A DNA stretch of 57,658 nucleotides from Deltaproteobacteria bacterium (GTDB taxonomy: Bacteria > Desulfobacterota > Desulfarculia > Desulfarculales > Desulfarculaceae), in assembly GCA_020444165.1 (NCBI GenBank), contig JAHLLK010000032.1, positions 1 to 57,658 of the forward strand, in the 5' to 3' direction. A program made the translations under genes and the position numbers. Positions 55,653 to 57,658 of this stretch are shown piece after piece; position 1 is the stretch's first letter, and each line of letters starts with the position of its first letter. Under the pieces are notes generated by a model. That model searched no databases. It had not been told where the DNA came from and was given only the letters and a program-made list of their open reading frames with translations.

Positions 55653-56924
55653 CTAACGGGCGTGACGAACGCGGTAGTCTTCGATCTTGCGCTCGAAGCC
55701 GCCGGGAACCTCTTCTTCACGGTAGAAGATGTAGGGGTTGGACCGGGGCTCCTTGACGTGCTGCGGAATGGGGGCCACTTCAACGGCGTCCAGGAAGGAC
55801 GACAGGCCGACACGCTGAATCAGCTCACCGATGCGCTCGCGGTTCTTGCCGTTCTCATCCCACCAATCCCACATCTTCTCGACGAACTCTTTGAACTCGT
55901 CGTAGGGCTCTTCCATCTTGATGAAGGGGATGATGACGGAACCCATCTGGGCGCCTTCCAGGATGGGGGCCTTGGCGCCCACCAGGATGGTGGCGCCGGT
56001 GTCGGTGCCGGGGCGCAGGGCGCGCGGCATCAGGTTCAGGCAGTACATGCAGCGGGTGCACTCGCGGTTGTTGATGGCGAGCTTGCCGCCCTCAAAGCTC
56101 ATGCAACCGGTGGGGCACTTGTCCACCACGTCTTTTTGCACGTCCAGCTTGGTGTCCAGGCCAGCGGCGCCACCGCGGGCCGGGATCTCGCCGCCGGCGT
56201 AGGCGGCCACGGCCGCTTGGTCGATGCGGATATCATCGCGCCAGGTGCCGATGATGGAGCAGTCGGAGCGGGCGATGGAAGCCACGCAGTCGTTGGGGCA
56301 GCCGCTGACCTTGAACTTGAACTTGTAGGGCCAGGCCGGACGGTGCATCTCGTCCTGGTACTCCATGGTCAAGCCGTAGCAGATGTCCTGGGTGTCGATG
56401 CAGGACCATTCGCAACGGGCCTTGCCCACACAGCAGGAGGGGGTCCGCAGAGCGGAACCGGAACCACCCAGGTCCCAGCCCTTGGCGGTCAGCTCGGCGA
56501 AGATGGGCTCCAGCTCCTCGGTGAAGGCGCCCAGGAGGACCATGTCGCCGGTGGAGCCGTGCAGGTTCAACATGCCGGAACCGCGACGGTTCCAAATGTC
56601 CAGGACTTCGCGCAGGCGCTCGGTTTTGTAGAACTTGGAGGCGGGCTGGTTGACCCGGAGGGTGTGGAAGTGCTCAACGCCCGGGAACAGATCGGGGACG
56701 TCGGAATACCGGCCGATAACGCCTCCTCCGTAACCCAACACGCCCACGATGCCGCCGTGCTTCCAGTGACCCTCCTTATCCTTGTAGGAGAGCTCCAGCT
56801 GCCCGAGAAGGTCGGCGCAAGCCTGTTTGCCAGATGCGGCCATCTCCTTGATGTCCTTGACAAAGCTAGGCCAGGGCCCCTTTTCCAGCTCGTTCAGCAT
56901 CGGAGTGTCGTGCAATTTGGCCAT
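55653..56924 (-). CDS. dsrA: Dissimilatory sulfite reductase alpha subunit
   Basis: 423 residues. The sulfite-binding and siroheme regions are recognised in SCCVGKARCEWSC and SGCPNDCVASIARSD. The ferredoxin domain reads CTRCMYCLNLMP with a preceding CPTGCM, where Met replaces the last Cys as in known DsrA. NLHGSTGDMVLLG and KMEEPYDEFKEFVEKMWDWWDE are family segments. Start ATG at 56924 with CGGAGG upstream. First gene of the operon. Confidence 0.98.
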   Translation of the reverse strand: MAKLHDTPMLNELEKGPWPSFVKDIKEMAASGKQACADLLGQLELSYKDKEGHWKHGGIVGVLGYGGGVIGRYSDVPDLFPGVEHFHTLRVNQPASKFYKTERLREVLDIWNRRGSGMLNLHGSTGDMVLLGAFTEELEPIFAELTAKGWDLGGSGSALRTPSCCVGKARCEWSCIDTQDICYGLTMEYQDEMHRPAWPYKFKFKVSGCPNDCVASIARSDCSIIGTWRDDIRIDQAAVAAYAGGEIPARGGAAGLDTKLDVQKDVVDKCPTGCMSFEGGKLAINNRECTRCMYCLNLMPRALRPGTDTGATILVGAKAPILEGAQMGSVIIPFIKMEEPYDEFKEFVEKMWDWWDENGKNRERIGELIQRVGLSSFLDAVEVAPIPQHVKEPRSNPYIFYREEEVPGGFERKIEDYRVRHAR

Positions 56925-57137
56925 GAAACTAAACCTCCGAAAGTTTTGCTGTGGGGAGTTGAAGGCTGCGGGTCACCGCGCTATGCGGCCCCGAAACCAC
57001 ATTTTCGCCACGCCCCGGACTCAACGGAAAAAAAACGGCCTCCCCGGCTATTTTTCCCCGTCAACCGACCATGGGCGGAAGCAATTTCGCTATCTTGCGG
57101 AAGGGAATAACATTTTCCCCTACCTAACGATCAAGTG

Positions 57138-57166
57138 ATTATAGGCACATGATTTTGGGGTGTCAA
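57138..57166 (-). promoter_or_regulatory. dsrAB promoter, exact sigma-70 consensus
   Basis: On the minus strand TTGACA (57166-57161), exactly 17 bases, TATAAT (57143-57138). Transcription should begin near 57131, leaving a leader of about 205 bases before dsrA. The leader has a GGGAA/TTCCC stem near its start and a T8 tract at 57035-57028 after a short GC-rich segment. Confidence 0.85.
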
Positions 57167-57181
57167 CCAAAATCCGGACGC

Positions 57182-57210
57182 TTGCACCCGGCCTCCAGAG
57201 CCGATAGAAT
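57182..57210 (+). promoter_or_regulatory. Promoter of the divergent small gene
   Basis: TTGCAC (57182-57187), 17 bases, TAGAAT (57205-57210). It diverges from the dsrAB promoter, the two -35 boxes being only 15 bases apart. Confidence 0.5.
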
Positions 57211-57238
57211 CTGGCCGCCAAAGGAGGTCACCCCAGGC

Positions 57239-57508
57239 ATGCTCAAACCGGATGATCCCGAAATACCGGCCAAATTCGCCGAGATGCACCGAAAGATCAC
57301 CGCCATGGGAGTGGAGGGCTGGCTCTCGTCCCAGGCGGCCAGCCCCTCCCTGGACGCCCTGGTCTACCTCTGCAAGTTTGCCTACTTCACCGGTATTTTT
57401 AACAAAGCCGAATTGGCCGTCATGCTGGGAGCCGATCGCACCGAATTGAAACACCTGGTGCGCGCCTGGTACGACGACCATCGGGCCAAGGGCTGCGGCA
57501 TCTGCTGA
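57239..57508 (+). CDS. Unrecognised small protein ending in a CGIC motif
   Basis: 89 residues from the ATG at 57239, with AAAGGAGGT 10 bases upstream. It is mostly helical-looking: IPAKFAEMHRKITAMGVEGWL, LDALVYLCKFAYFTGIFNKAELAVML, ELKHLVRAWYDDHRAK, and ends in KGCGIC, so a Cys pair separated by two residues sits at the very C-terminus. It is not DsrC (no match and too short). Its promoter faces that of dsrAB, so a link to sulfite reduction is plausible but is inference. Confidence 0.8.
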   Translation: MLKPDDPEIPAKFAEMHRKITAMGVEGWLSSQAASPSLDALVYLCKFAYFTGIFNKAELAVMLGADRTELKHLVRAWYDDHRAKGCGIC

Positions 57509-57523
57509 GCCCGCCCCTGGCGG

Positions 57524-57658
57524 GATGTTGCAAAAGTCCCTCCGTGGCCTTTTTCAAGCAAACTTGACAAATTGCTTGCTTTTTCAAAGCCGCGCGATAC
57601 GGGGCGCCATCCCCGGGGTCCCCAAACAAGCCGTAGCTTGTTTGGGGTGGTCCCTGGC
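57524..57658. repeat. Second copy of the hairpin-chain family, cut by window edge
   Basis: It opens GATGTTGCAAAAGTCC, then TCCGTGGCCTTTTTCA, matching the start of the 6244 element with few changes, and carries AAATTGCTTGCTTTTTCAAA, identical to a segment near 6567. A further hairpin CCCCAAACAAGC/GCTTGTTTGGGG (57620-57646) has the design of the 6300 stem with different bases. The central hairpins of the first copy are absent here. Confidence 0.7.

Overview
The window is GC-rich (roughly two thirds G+C by eye) and comes from a sulfate-reducing bacterium of the Desulfobacterota (former Deltaproteobacteria). The diagnostic genes are dsrA, dsrB, dsrD and a dsrN-type amidase at the right end, a periplasmic [NiFe] hydrogenase with a Tat signal, a tetraheme class III cytochrome c3, and a small ferredoxin of the Desulfovibrio africanus FdIII type. 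The gene orders leuS-lptE-holA, yjbQ-phoH-HDIG-ybeY-pdxJ-acpS-nnr-tsaE and the futalosine-pathway gene mqnA fit this group. The high GC suggests a Desulfarculus-like lineage, but that is inference only.

Layout. 1-3.0 kb: partial tRNA(CAT), PadR regulator, cupin and amidohydrolase. 3.1-9.7 kb: leuS, lptE, a hairpin-rich non-coding repeat, holA, rpsT, murJ. 9.7-12.2 kb: an AT-rich accessory island with an IS1595-type transposase tail, two small membrane proteins and an orphan RHS fragment. 12.2-17.6 kb: tag, a VOC protein, a large hybrid histidine kinase and a DUF1579 protein. 17.9-20.6 kb: [NiFe] hydrogenase. 21.1-24.2 kb: ChlD-like and ChlI-like chelatase AAA+ proteins. 24.5-27.0 kb: a MinD-like ATPase, an unrecognised nine-repeat solenoid protein and a zinc/winged-helix protein. 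27.3-30.1 kb: NtrC-type regulator and cobD. 30.2-36.0 kb: an ACP/radical SAM/mqnA/patatin operon facing a fabG/lolA-like/DUF3261 operon. 36.0-49.0 kb: housekeeping genes on the minus strand. 49.1-50.5 kb: cvpA-mazG. 50.7-57.5 kb: cytochrome c3, ferredoxin, TPR protein and the dsr locus.

How it works together. Hydrogenase oxidises H2 in the periplasm and c3 takes the electrons. Menaquinone (mqnA), ferredoxin and DsrAB with DsrD belong to the sulfite-reducing respiratory chain. DsrN prepares the siroheme of DsrAB, and the chelatase pair and cobD point to tetrapyrrole or cobalamin synthesis.

The most unusual things seen are: (1) a 368-bp chain of seven or more consecutive hairpins bounded by GTTGAAAA/TTTTCAAC, with a second partial copy at the right edge; (2) four copies of a hairpin repeat each anchored exactly on a stop codon; (3) a protein of nine exact 19-residue repeats encoded with a MinD-like ATPase; (4) a relay of three 4-codon mini-ORFs joined by ATGA overlaps between tsaD and rsmA; (5) a consensus-perfect dsrAB promoter facing a small gene whose product ends in Cys-Gly-Ile-Cys.
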